Source of the DNA: Cohaesibacteraceae bacterium
GTDB lineage: Bacteria > Pseudomonadota > Alphaproteobacteria > Rhizobiales > Cohaesibacteraceae
DNA length: 6,020 nt
Reading direction: 5' to 3'
Assembly (NCBI GenBank): GCA_016764535.1
Contig: JAESRR010000114.1
Coordinates: 1-6,020, forward strand
Translations under genes and position numbers: made by a program
Shown here: positions 1 through 5,928 of the stretch, piece by piece
Layout: every line of letters begins with the position of its first letter
How positions within the stretch are numbered: the stretch's first letter is position 1
The notes under the pieces: generated by a model
The model's input: the letters and a program-made list of their open reading frames with translations, nothing else
Databases searched by the model: none
Told to the model about the DNA's origin: nothing

Positions 1-758
1 GCAACCACGGCAAATCCACGACCGGTATCGCCAGCCCGGGCTGCTTCAATTGTCGCATTCAGCGCCAGTAAATTTGTCTGGTTGGCGATATCGGAAATGA
101 GCGTTACCACCTGGCCAATTTTGACCGATGCTTCCGACAGACCCTGAATATCCAGGTTGGTTTGTTGGACTTCCTCAACTGCGGATGCAGTAATGGTTGC
201 AGACCGGGCAACCTGCTGCCCGATTTCATTCACCGAAGCGTTAAGCTCTTCCGTTGCCGCCGCAACCGTATTTACATTATTGTTGGCATTCTGGGATTCA
301 GAGGCGACTTCACTGGATTTGCTATCGGCGGAAGAAATCGCATGGTTCATGGTATTGGCAGCCTGCTCCAGCTCATTCGCGGAAGTTGCAACACCCTCAA
401 CCTCAATCTCCATGTTCTTTTCAAAATCCTCGACAATCGCGGCAAACACGCTGACACGCTCTTCCATGGTTCCCATCGCAGAATTCATCGTCGAGGCTGC
501 AGTTCCAAACGCGCCTGGCATGCCAAGCGTCGAGATTCGACGGAAATACCTGTTCTTTTGAACAAATTCCAGAGAAGCTTTCGACTCCCGTACAAAGGCA
601 TCCGATCTGTCTATGAAACGATTTAGCGCATGTAATAAAACTGCGTTATCGCCCTTTTCGGTAATATTGGTCACTCGCGCTTCAAAATTGCCGTCACAGA
701 CAGCATCCAGAACATCAATTGCTCTGGAGATTGCTGTCTTTTTATTATTTGGAAACAT
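1..758 (-). CDS. Soluble methyl-accepting chemotaxis protein, 3' end cut off by window edge
   Basis: This is a cytoplasmic chemoreceptor that would pass signals to the CheA/CheW kinase complex. 252 whole codons are visible. Residues 1-95 show no hydrophobic segment, so this end is not membrane-anchored. They carry a HAMP-like/helical input region (GNFEARV at 23-29, FVRES at 55-59, YFRRI at 71-75, [11 protein letters not shown] at 79-89), a block I associate from memory with soluble alphaproteobacterial receptors. Residues from about 100 form the long coiled coil, with a likely methylation helix around 166-184 ([19 protein letters not shown]). The conserved hairpin tip reads [20 protein letters not shown] (221-240) followed by [12 protein letters not shown]. 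The rest of the signalling domain lies beyond base 1. The start is ATG at 758, with TGAGG at 772-768 placed 9 nt upstream. It follows the PAS gene by 63 nt on the same strand and is probably cotranscribed with it. Family assignment is certain; the ligand is unknown. Confidence 0.95.
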   Translation of the reverse strand, partial: MFPNNKKTAISRAIDVLDAVCDGNFEARVTNITEKGDNAVLLHALNRFIDRSDAFVRESKASLEFVQKNRYFRRISTLGMPGAFGTAASTMNSAMGTMEERVSVFAAIVEDFEKNMEIEVEGVATSANELEQAANTMNHAISSADSKSSEVASESQNANNNVNTVAAATEELNASVNEIGQQVARSATITASAVEEVQQTNLDIQGLSEASVKIGQVVTLISDIANQTNLLALNATIEAARAGDTGRGFAVV

Positions 759-821
759 ATAATCGTGCCTCAATCCGCGCGATCGGCGCAGCTACTCGAA
801 AGTAAAAATTAATTATGAAAA

Positions 822-1352
822 TCAGGCTGCTAGCTTTGCAATATACTCGTCATAGGGAACATTTTGTTCTGACAACATGTCACTGATCATCGCACTGGCT
901 GCAATCATGCCGTCCCGACGACTTGCATGGCGCTTCTCTTCATTCAGCAGATTTTGATAAAGTGGCTGAATGGTCCCATGCAATATGGATTTGTTCGGCA
1001 CACGGCGATTGGAGTGATATCCAATACAACGGCCTGAACTATCAAGGCTGGGCGTTACGTGGGCGATGACCCAATAGTGATCTCCATTGGCACAACGGTT
1101 CATCACATAGGCAAAGATCTCTTCGCCTTTCTGGATTGTTTCCCAAAGCAGATGAAAAATACACCGCGGCATATGGGGATGCCTGATCATCGAATGCGGC
1201 TGGCCCAGACACTCTTGTTCCGTGTAACCGGCAATTCGGCAAAACACATCATTCACGTATATCAGATGACCCTTAAGGTCGGTTTTACTTACGATCAATT
1301 CATGCTCGGCAAAGAACTGTTCCCTACCGGTTACACTGTCGTTGTTCTTCAC
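822..1352 (-). CDS. Free-standing Aer-type PAS domain protein (putative redox/energy taxis sensor)
   Basis: A 176-residue protein made of one PAS domain (about 15-122) plus a helical tail (about 123-176, with YDEYIAKLA at the end). The PAS domain aligns without gaps to my recollection of E. coli Aer: ELIVSKTDLKGHLIYVND, GYTEQE, GQPHSMIRHPHMP, NGDHYWV. In Aer this fold binds FAD. The Aer positions R57, H58, W70 and N85 are kept here under the same numbers, while Aer D60 is His60 and Aer W79 is Ile79. No transmembrane or signalling domain is present, so it must act through a partner, most simply the MCP 63 nt downstream. The start is taken as GTG at 1352 because GGGAG (1365-1361) sits 8 nt upstream. 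The frame stays open to an ATG at 1478, but that extension covers AT-rich DNA with promoter-like elements and breaks the colinearity with Aer. FAD binding is inferred, not shown. Confidence 0.9.
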   Translation of the reverse strand: MKNNDSVTGREQFFAEHELIVSKTDLKGHLIYVNDVFCRIAGYTEQECLGQPHSMIRHPHMPRCIFHLLWETIQKGEEIFAYVMNRCANGDHYWVIAHVTPSLDSSGRCIGYHSNRRVPNKSILHGTIQPLYQNLLNEEKRHASRRDGMIAASAMISDMLSEQNVPYDEYIAKLAA

Positions 1353-1360
1353 AATACTTA

Positions 1361-1366
1361 CTCCCT
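1361..1366 (-). promoter_or_regulatory. Ribosome binding site that sets the GTG start of the PAS gene
   Basis: Read on the minus strand, AGGGAG is followed by an 8-nt spacer and then GTG at 1352-1350. No comparable purine-rich site precedes the more upstream ATG at 1478, so this site decides the start. Confidence 0.7.
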
Positions 1367-1433
1367 GTAGTAATCTTTTGATCGACAGTGATTTGCATTG
1401 GTTAACAAATTTATCTCTAAATAATACAGGGAT

Positions 1434-1439
1434 ATTATA
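1434..1439 (-). promoter_or_regulatory. Candidate -10 box for the PAS-MCP operon
   Basis: A perfect TATAAT on the minus strand lies about 80 nt upstream of the PAS GTG start. No good -35 hexamer sits at 16-18 nt; the nearest TTG-type hexamer (TTGTTC) is only 14 nt away. If real, the promoter may need an activator. It overlaps the inverted repeat ATAATA-CAGGGA-TATTAT (1421-1438), and three ATACTGTAT-type repeats lie just upstream (1459-1498). In AT-rich DNA a TATAAT can arise by chance. Confidence 0.25.
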
Positions 1440-1458
1440 TATGATTTGGATTAGAACA

Positions 1459-1498
1459 ATACTGCATACAACTAACATACTGTATTGTCATACTGTAT
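1459..1498. repeat. Three ATACTGTAT-type 9-mers, possible regulator sites
   Basis: ATACTGTAT occurs at 1477-1485 and 1490-1498, inside an 11-bp direct repeat CATACTGTATT (1476-1486 and 1489-1499, period 13). A third copy with one mismatch, ATACTGCAT, lies at 1459-1467. Each 9-mer is nearly its own reverse complement (ATAC-T-GTAT), as expected for half-sites of a dimeric DNA-binding protein. They lie upstream of the PAS gene's candidate TATAAT. The regulator is unknown. Confidence 0.4.
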
Positions 1499-1866
1499 TT
1501 TTACATGACGTTGAGGCATTTAGAATGGTATTTGCAATCACCACGTGTAACATTATATACGAAATTCGATATATAATTGCAGAAGAGAATACGTACAAAC
1601 ACGCAACAACAATCCGTATCCCTGCGTCAATAATGTTGGTTGAACAAGAGTGCCTTAACTCTGGTCGAATTATCATCCCGGCATCGCACTCGCTTAAGGA
1701 GAAATTAGTAGACACAACCACCAGTATAGTTGACAGATCAAATTTAAAAAATACGAAACCGCCGCTACACACCAGGACAATCAGACACCTTCAAACGGGC
1801 CACAAATTCGGACAACTTGTACACAGATATATCGGTTAGAATATAAAGCTAACCAGGAATGGTGAG

Positions 1867-1889
1867 ACGCGGGAGCGCGTTATTGCGCG
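1867..1889 (-). terminator. Overlapping GC-rich palindromes at the end of the J-like gene
   Basis: ACGCG-GGAG-CGCGT (1867-1880) is a perfect 5-bp inverted repeat touching the stop codon at 1882-1880. It competes with GCGC-GTTATT-GCGC (1876-1889). A second hairpin, GGTTAG/CTAACC, lies at 1834-1854. None is followed by a clear run of T on the minus strand, so this would be a weak or non-canonical terminator at best. Confidence 0.2.
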
Positions 1890-3622
1890 TTGAAAGCTGC
1901 CAAATCGATTTGTAAATCTCCAAATGTCGATCCACGAGGCAAAGCGAGAGTGAGCGCTTTCCAGGCATTGTCTTTTAGGGATTTATGAAAACCGATTGAA
2001 ACAGGTAATTGTCTTGCAATTGTTGAGACAAAAGACTGACAATCAAATGCGAACGCCGTGCCTTGCGCATATTGCAATTGATAATCGCCCTCCGTTACAT
2101 TTTTGAGACTGGCTGTTTCGCCCGCCCGGATAAACAATGTCAAAGCAGTCGGGGATCCGTTTACTGGTCGCAAACGAACGATTGCATGTTTGTTACCGGT
2201 GTTTTGTACCGTTAACACATGATTGCCATTACCAGTCGTTTCACCTCCTGCACTGCTTGTTGTCCGAGCAAAAGGATATGCATTAATTTCAAGCGGCCCG
2301 CTGGCAGGCAGTATCGGGCAGGACCGGGATGTTCCCGGGGTGATCGCCCCGGTTATAACGGGGTCAATTCCAGCATCTCCCATTGCCAGAGCCATGTCGT
2401 TTGACTGCGGAGCAGCACGCAGTTGCAGTTCACTTTTGGTCTGCATCCAGTCAGAGGATGAAGTTGTTTCCTCTTTCGCTACTTGTCCGGCAATTTGCAG
2501 ATCCTCGACTGGTTCTGTCAACGAAACTGGAAAGATGCGCGAAGCAATAACCATCGGCAACAGCGGGCTCTGGCCCCGGGCACTCGATCCGGGCGAATTC
2601 AAAGCCAGAACCTGACTTTCGAGGGACGGCAAGCCGGAATTCCAGCTCAGGAGGGGCCCGGAGGCAATTTTTTGCGGTACGTCGTAATGCACTGCCATCA
2701 TGGTGCCCATAGCAGGCAGCATGCACAACATCAGCACCTGAATAAACCCGCGGCCAATCTGGTGTTGCTGAGCGGCAAGGTTCGTTATGCCAATATGTCG
2801 CCGGTCAAAATCACTGCGAAGCATCCGTGCATGACGCCGATGATCAAAGTCTTTTGCCTGCTCCAGTTTCAAAGCCAGCGCATGGGCTTTTTTTGGCCGA
2901 CCCTGCCCGGCAAGCGCGAACATCGACTTTTGCATTGCATATTCTTCAACATCCGGTGCTTTTTTGCCGCCCAGAGTGTTCCGAACAAGTGCTCTTACCG
3001 TCACCAACGGTGCAAATGGTAACCCCCACCAACCGAACAGCGCAGAAACAGCTGACGCCTTGAGGGCAACACGTGCGGAACAATCCTTACAAAACGGTCC
3101 CACATGCACATGAACAGATTGCCCAAACCCGCGACCCACAACTTGTTCAAACACACGAACAACCGGATAATCCATTGAAGTGCCGCAATCCCTGCAGGTT
3201 GCAGGGTCGCCAACATAATATTCCTGCACTTCGTTTTTCCACGTAAACCAGGCGTCATCACGTGTATCGCTGCCCAAATTCGCGGTCGGTGACTGACCGC
3301 CATGCCGTACAGTTTTTTCGGTTGAAGTCTTGTTTTCAGCAACAGGCGTTTCATGAACCAAAGGATCCCGGACGAGCAGTTCGCCTGGTTCTTTTTGTGC
3401 CTGCCATTCAAGGTCCTGATCGTAAGCAGAGCGTTGACCCACATCTCCCAGCACGAGAAACGCCGCCTCAAGAGCCCGCCGTTTTATCGGGGCCCAGGAA
3501 TTCTCCCGCGGGGACGGGCGGAACAATTGTTCCAGTGAATTATATGCCGCTGTAATATCATGTTGGCTGGCATCGCGAGCAACATCCAGCGTTGCATAAT
3601 GATCGGGAATTTCATATTTCAT
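1880..3622 (-). CDS. Unrecognised membrane protein: J-like domain without HPD, Zn-ribbon-like module, C-terminal beta domain
   Basis: No name can be assigned. From Met at 3622 it has 580 residues. Residues 3-72 resemble a J domain (DHYATLDVARDAS, then a Tyr-rich helix, ending in RSAYDQDL), but the HPD motif is replaced by Arg-Pro-Ser in LFRPS (33-37), so normal Hsp70 stimulation is unlikely. A polar linker leads to C143-x2-C146 and C178-x2-C181, a probable zinc site. A hydrophobic GWWGLPFAP segment (about 189-209), a basic helical stretch with a TPR-like AMQKSMFALAGQGRPKKAHA (about 229-248) and a membrane helix (about 293-311) follow. The basic flank before that helix suggests N-in/C-out topology. 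A Pro/Ser-rich linker joins it to a beta-rich end (about 468-527, with FIRAGETASL and EGDYQLQYAQG). Cys435 and Cys528 could pair outside. Start choice: GGTGG lies about 10 nt before ATG 3622, whereas the in-frame GTG 3676, ATG 3673 and ATG 3670 lack a ribosome site. The longer form would have up to 598 residues. Confidence 0.85.
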   Translation of the reverse strand: MKYEIPDHYATLDVARDASQHDITAAYNSLEQLFRPSPRENSWAPIKRRALEAAFLVLGDVGQRSAYDQDLEWQAQKEPGELLVRDPLVHETPVAENKTSTEKTVRHGGQSPTANLGSDTRDDAWFTWKNEVQEYYVGDPATCRDCGTSMDYPVVRVFEQVVGRGFGQSVHVHVGPFCKDCSARVALKASAVSALFGWWGLPFAPLVTVRALVRNTLGGKKAPDVEEYAMQKSMFALAGQGRPKKAHALALKLEQAKDFDHRRHARMLRSDFDRRHIGITNLAAQQHQIGRGFIQVLMLCMLPAMGTMMAVHYDVPQKIASGPLLSWNSGLPSLESQVLALNSPGSSARGQSPLLPMVIASRIFPVSLTEPVEDLQIAGQVAKEETTSSSDWMQTKSELQLRAAPQSNDMALAMGDAGIDPVITGAITPGTSRSCPILPASGPLEINAYPFARTTSSAGGETTGNGNHVLTVQNTGNKHAIVRLRPVNGSPTALTLFIRAGETASLKNVTEGDYQLQYAQGTAFAFDCQSFVSTIARQLPVSIGFHKSLKDNAWKALTLALPRGSTFGDLQIDLAAFNAQ

Positions 3623-3845
3623 CTGCGCCGCACCACCACGTTTGGCAATTTCAATAAATCCTGAAATCATCATCACAGATCACACGTTTCAATAGTATTA
3701 ATTGTAACTATCGCGCCACAATGTACCTATCATCAATCGGAACATCGCAGCGTCGGTATCAACTCCAGGTGACATTTTACAAATAATCTCCGTCTTTGTT
3801 GTTTTTAATATAGTATACGATATCGCGAAATTGGGAGAACCGATC
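3623..3845. promoter_or_regulatory. Divergent intergenic region between the J-like gene and the monooxygenase gene
   Basis: Both flanking genes are transcribed outward from this spacer of about 220 bp, so it must hold two promoters. I see no strong sigma-70 pair. Weak candidates are TTGTGG (3721-3716) with TACTAT (3697-3692), spacer 18, on the minus strand. On the plus strand there is the T/A-rich stretch around TATAGT (3809-3814). The minus-strand candidate would start RNA near 3685, too close to ATG 3673 for a leader but compatible with ATG 3622. An 8-bp palindrome, CGATATCG, lies at 3818-3825. Confidence 0.35.
3833..3837 (+). promoter_or_regulatory. Ribosome binding site that sets the monooxygenase start
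   Basis: GGGAG is followed by an 8-nt spacer and ATG at 3846. The upstream in-frame TTG at 3831 overlaps this site and so cannot be the start it serves. Confidence 0.75.
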
Positions 3846-4991
3846 ATGACATCCAAAAAAACCCGATCACACACCGGTTCCACTCCGATCCTGATAGTGG
3901 GTGCAGGCCCGGTTGGCTTGACTGCCGCAATTGAACTTTCCCGACGGGGTCACAAAATCCGGATAATTGACAAGGAACAGGGCCCGCCTGAACAATCGCG
4001 CGCCATTGCCATCAACGCACGAACTCTGGAAATTCTCGAACCATGTGGCGCGACGCCCCGTCTGATCAAGGAAGGCATACAGGTACAATGTGCCAACATG
4101 TACGCCCTCTCCAAAAAACTGATGACGATCGATTTCAATCGGCTGGATCATCGTTACAACTTTCTCACGGCCCTCCCGCAAACAAGGACCGAAGAGATCC
4201 TCGCTGAAACATTGTTGCAATATGACATGGAACCGGAATGGCAAACCGGGCTGGATTCTGTGGTTCAGGAAGCCAAAGCCAATGGTGATTTTGGCACGAT
4301 TACTTGTGTATTGCAGGGACCGGATGGCCAGCGGGAAACTATTACACCCGATATCGTCATTGGCGCGGATGGTGCCCATAGTACGGTTCGCAAAGACATG
4401 GGTATCGGCTTTAAGGGCGAATCCTATCCGCATGACTGGAGCCTTGCCGATGTGCGATTGTCCGGAGATGTTGAGGGCCAACAGACCGGCGCCTATCTGG
4501 ATAAAGGCACCATGTGTGGCGTCATTCCACTTGGCAAGGGTCGACATCGGATAATCAGTAATCAACCCGATGTATTCAAGGTGCTACCCGAAACATTGAA
4601 GGTCGAGGAAGTATTCTGGGAAACCCTTTTCCGGGTCAGCCATCGTCAGGTGGAAACCTATCAGAAAGGAAATGTGTTCCTTGCAGGCGATGCAGCGCAC
4701 ATCCATTCCCCTGCCGGGGGCCGTGGTATGAACCTTGGTATTGAAGACGCGGCGACTTTGGCATTCCTGATAGATAAAAAAGATACGGCCCGCTATAATG
4801 ATATGCGTTGGCCAATTGGCAATGCCGTGTTAAAAGCCACCGAGCAACAAACCAGAATGGTATCTTCCAAAAGCAGACTTCCAGTATTATTCATGCGCTA
4901 TATTGCCCCGTTGATTATGAAAACACCTTTGGCAGTGCGTAACATGCGCGAAATGATGGGCCTTGCGGCACCTCACCCCGAATGGCTTTAA
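3846..4991 (+). CDS. FAD-dependent monooxygenase, class A (PHBH/UbiH-like, FAD_binding_3 type)
   Basis: A 381-residue flavoprotein expected to use NAD(P)H and O2 to hydroxylate an aromatic or similar substrate; the substrate cannot be read from sequence. The N-terminal Rossmann motif is ILIVGAGPVGLTAAIELSRR (15-34), with acidic Glu44 ending the second strand (RIIDKE) to hold the FAD ribose. SRAIAINARTLEIL (51-64) is the usual conserved segment after it. The DG motif is IGADGAHSTVRK (172-183), and the GD motif FLAGDAAHIHSPAGGRGMNLGIEDA spans 278-302. The usual GGQGMN appears here as GGRGMN. The C-terminal tail (about 320-381) is helical, with hydrophobic LFMRYIAPLIM (348-358) that could associate with the membrane. 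There is no thioredoxin-like C-terminal domain, so this is the short form. The start is ATG 3846, with GGGAG 8 nt upstream. It is followed by the peroxiredoxin gene after 171 bp on the same strand. Confidence 0.92.
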   Translation: MTSKKTRSHTGSTPILIVGAGPVGLTAAIELSRRGHKIRIIDKEQGPPEQSRAIAINARTLEILEPCGATPRLIKEGIQVQCANMYALSKKLMTIDFNRLDHRYNFLTALPQTRTEEILAETLLQYDMEPEWQTGLDSVVQEAKANGDFGTITCVLQGPDGQRETITPDIVIGADGAHSTVRKDMGIGFKGESYPHDWSLADVRLSGDVEGQQTGAYLDKGTMCGVIPLGKGRHRIISNQPDVFKVLPETLKVEEVFWETLFRVSHRQVETYQKGNVFLAGDAAHIHSPAGGRGMNLGIEDAATLAFLIDKKDTARYNDMRWPIGNAVLKATEQQTRMVSSKSRLPVLFMRYIAPLIMKTPLAVRNMREMMGLAAPHPEWL

Positions 4992-5162
4992 CTTCTTCAA
5001 ACTACGCGGGAAAATCAACACGGCATTCTACTTCCCCTGCGACAATAAATCACTGACAAGACCTGCTTTTTGATATGGATTGTTTGTCAATCAAACCCCA
5101 GATATCTGGAATGCTTTTCGAAATATTCGAATTTCAAACTCAACCAAATTCAGGAGTTTTAA
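4992..5162 (+). promoter_or_regulatory. Spacer with candidate peroxiredoxin promoter and operator
   Basis: TTGTCA (5084-5089) and TGGAAT (5107-5112) are spaced 17 bp apart and form a fair sigma-70 pair (5/6 and 4/6 matches). The predicted start point, near 5119, falls in the inverted repeat TTCGAA-ATA-TTCGAA (5117-5131), a placement that would suit a repressor. AGGAG at 5152-5156, 6 nt before ATG 5163, is a strong ribosome site. No clear intrinsic terminator follows the monooxygenase stop, so readthrough into the peroxiredoxin gene is possible. Confidence 0.4.
5117..5131. repeat. TTCGAA-ATA-TTCGAA inverted repeat, candidate operator
   Basis: Two TTCGAA hexamers with a 9-bp period and a 3-bp spacer form a 6-bp-arm palindrome. 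It lies 32 to 46 bp upstream of the peroxiredoxin ATG, over the predicted transcription start. It does not match the OxyR or Irr consensus as I remember them. Confidence 0.35.
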
Positions 5163-5822
5163 ATGTCACTTAGAATAAAAGACCGGGCACCGGATTTCAC
5201 TGCGGAAACCACCGAGGGCACAATCAATTTCCACGAATGGCTGGGTAATGGCTGGGGTATTCTTTTCTCCCACCCAAAAGACTACACCCCTGTTTGCACC
5301 ACCGAGCTTGGTTATGTCGCCAAGATGAAATCCGAGTTTGAAAAACGCAATTGCAAAGTCATCGGACTGAGCATCGATCCGGTAGACAATCACGCTGGCT
5401 GGGCCGCAGATATCGAGGAAACCCAGGGTACAAAAATCAATTTCCCGATGATTGCCGACACTGATCTGAAAGTCGCACTCGCATATGACATGTTCCCCGC
5501 AGATGAAGATGTCGGCCTTGAAAACCGGACTGCGATGACCAACGCCACCGTGCGGACAGTGTTCATCATTGGCCCGGACAAAAAAATCGAACTGACAATG
5601 AGCTATCCAATGACGACCGGTCGGAATTTTGATGAAATCCTGCGCGTGCTGGATTCCATGCAATTGACTTCCGAACACAAGGTCGCAACTCCTGTTAACT
5701 GGCAGAACGGCGACGATGTGATCATCGTACCGGCAGTCACCAACGAAATGGCCAAAGAAAAATATCCTGAAGGCTGGCAAACTCTCAAGCCATATCTACG
5801 CCTCGTCAAACAACCACATTAA
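5163..5822 (+). CDS. 1-Cys peroxiredoxin (Prx6 subfamily)
   Basis: A 219-residue cytoplasmic thiol peroxidase that reduces hydrogen peroxide and organic hydroperoxides. The active-site signature is HPKDYTPVCTTELG (37-50), with Thr42 and peroxidatic Cys45 in the PxxxTxxC pattern and Arg131 as the likely catalytic arginine. His37 occupies the position of the conserved Prx6-family histidine. The only other cysteine is Cys64 (RNCKVIG), which is not at a standard resolving position, so a 1-Cys mechanism needing an external thiol reductant is expected. Length and the extended C-terminal domain (about 172-219, with TPVNWQNGDDVIIVP and YPEGWQTLKPYLR) are full-size for Prx6-type enzymes such as Pseudomonas LsfA. 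No signal peptide is present. The start is ATG 5163, preceded by AGGAG with 6-nt spacing. It probably has its own promoter and ends at the intrinsic terminator at 5869-5906. Confidence 0.97.
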   Translation: MSLRIKDRAPDFTAETTEGTINFHEWLGNGWGILFSHPKDYTPVCTTELGYVAKMKSEFEKRNCKVIGLSIDPVDNHAGWAADIEETQGTKINFPMIADTDLKVALAYDMFPADEDVGLENRTAMTNATVRTVFIIGPDKKIELTMSYPMTTGRNFDEILRVLDSMQLTSEHKVATPVNWQNGDDVIIVPAVTNEMAKEKYPEGWQTLKPYLRLVKQPH

Positions 5823-5868
5823 AATTGTTTGATCGATTGCTGATATTGAATACGCATTAGCTAAATGG

Positions 5869-5906
5869 AACCCGGCCCGTTTAAAACAGGATCCGGGTTT
5901 TGTTTT
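5869..5906 (+). terminator. Rho-independent terminator after the peroxiredoxin gene
   Basis: AACCCGG (5869-5875) pairs perfectly with CCGGGTT (5893-5899). The 17-nt loop contains a further CC..GTTT/AAAC..GG pairing. The T-rich tract TTTTGTTTT completes it on the plus strand. It begins 46 nt after the stop codon. It also separates the peroxiredoxin gene from the convergent gene at the right edge, though the minus-strand side lacks a strong T run. Confidence 0.85.
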
Positions 5907-5928
5907 GTCATTTTCGCTGGATGTAAAT

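Larger units (their letters stand above)
1353..1879. other. AT-rich intergenic region between the J-like gene and the PAS gene
   Basis: This stretch of about 530 bases is visibly richer in A and T than its neighbours and holds no gene I can support. It contains the candidate promoter and repeats of the PAS gene (1421-1499), a 5-bp hairpin AGAGT-6 nt-ACTCT (1647-1662), a 6-bp hairpin GGTTAG-9 nt-CTAACC (1834-1854) and GC-rich palindromes after the J-like gene's stop. A plus-strand frame stays open across most of it. From ATG 1525 it would encode 104 residues to the stop at 1839, with a GAGG-like site at 1512-1515. Its many ATA codons and Ile/Thr/His-rich product match no family I know. A 94-codon minus-strand frame (1772-1488) is similarly unconvincing. 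Confidence 0.6.

Noticed and set aside
157..626. Plus-strand open frames over the chemoreceptor gene
   Set aside because: They are antisense to a gene with an unmistakable MCP hairpin sequence and have no recognisable product.
1353..1478. N-terminal extension of the PAS protein to ATG 1478 (42 more residues, hydrophobic start resembling a membrane anchor)
   Set aside because: GTG 1352 has a well-placed GGGAG, the product from there aligns with Aer from residue 1, and the extension covers AT-rich DNA with promoter-like elements.
1488..1772. 94-codon minus-strand frame in the AT-rich spacer, with hydrophobic stretches
   Set aside because: Hydrophobicity is expected from AT-rich DNA, there is no convincing ribosome site, and no family is recognisable.
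2223..3471. Several open frames of 61 to 179 codons inside the J-like gene on both strands
   Set aside because: They overlap a coherent 580-residue frame with recognisable domain structure; the overlapping products show no motifs.
3831..3845. TTG start of the monooxygenase, five codons earlier
   Set aside because: It overlaps the ribosome binding site that serves ATG 3846.
3867..4565. 232-codon minus-strand frame opposite the monooxygenase
   Set aside because: It is the antisense shadow of a gene with intact FAD motifs.
5082..5096. GTTTG-TCAAT-CAAAC small inverted repeat
   Set aside because: A 5-bp stem in AT-rich DNA, with no T tract and no extension, is likely chance; it overlaps the better-supported -35 candidate.
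5166..5780. 204-codon minus-strand frame opposite the peroxiredoxin
   Set aside because: It is the antisense shadow of a full-length enzyme with its active-site motif.
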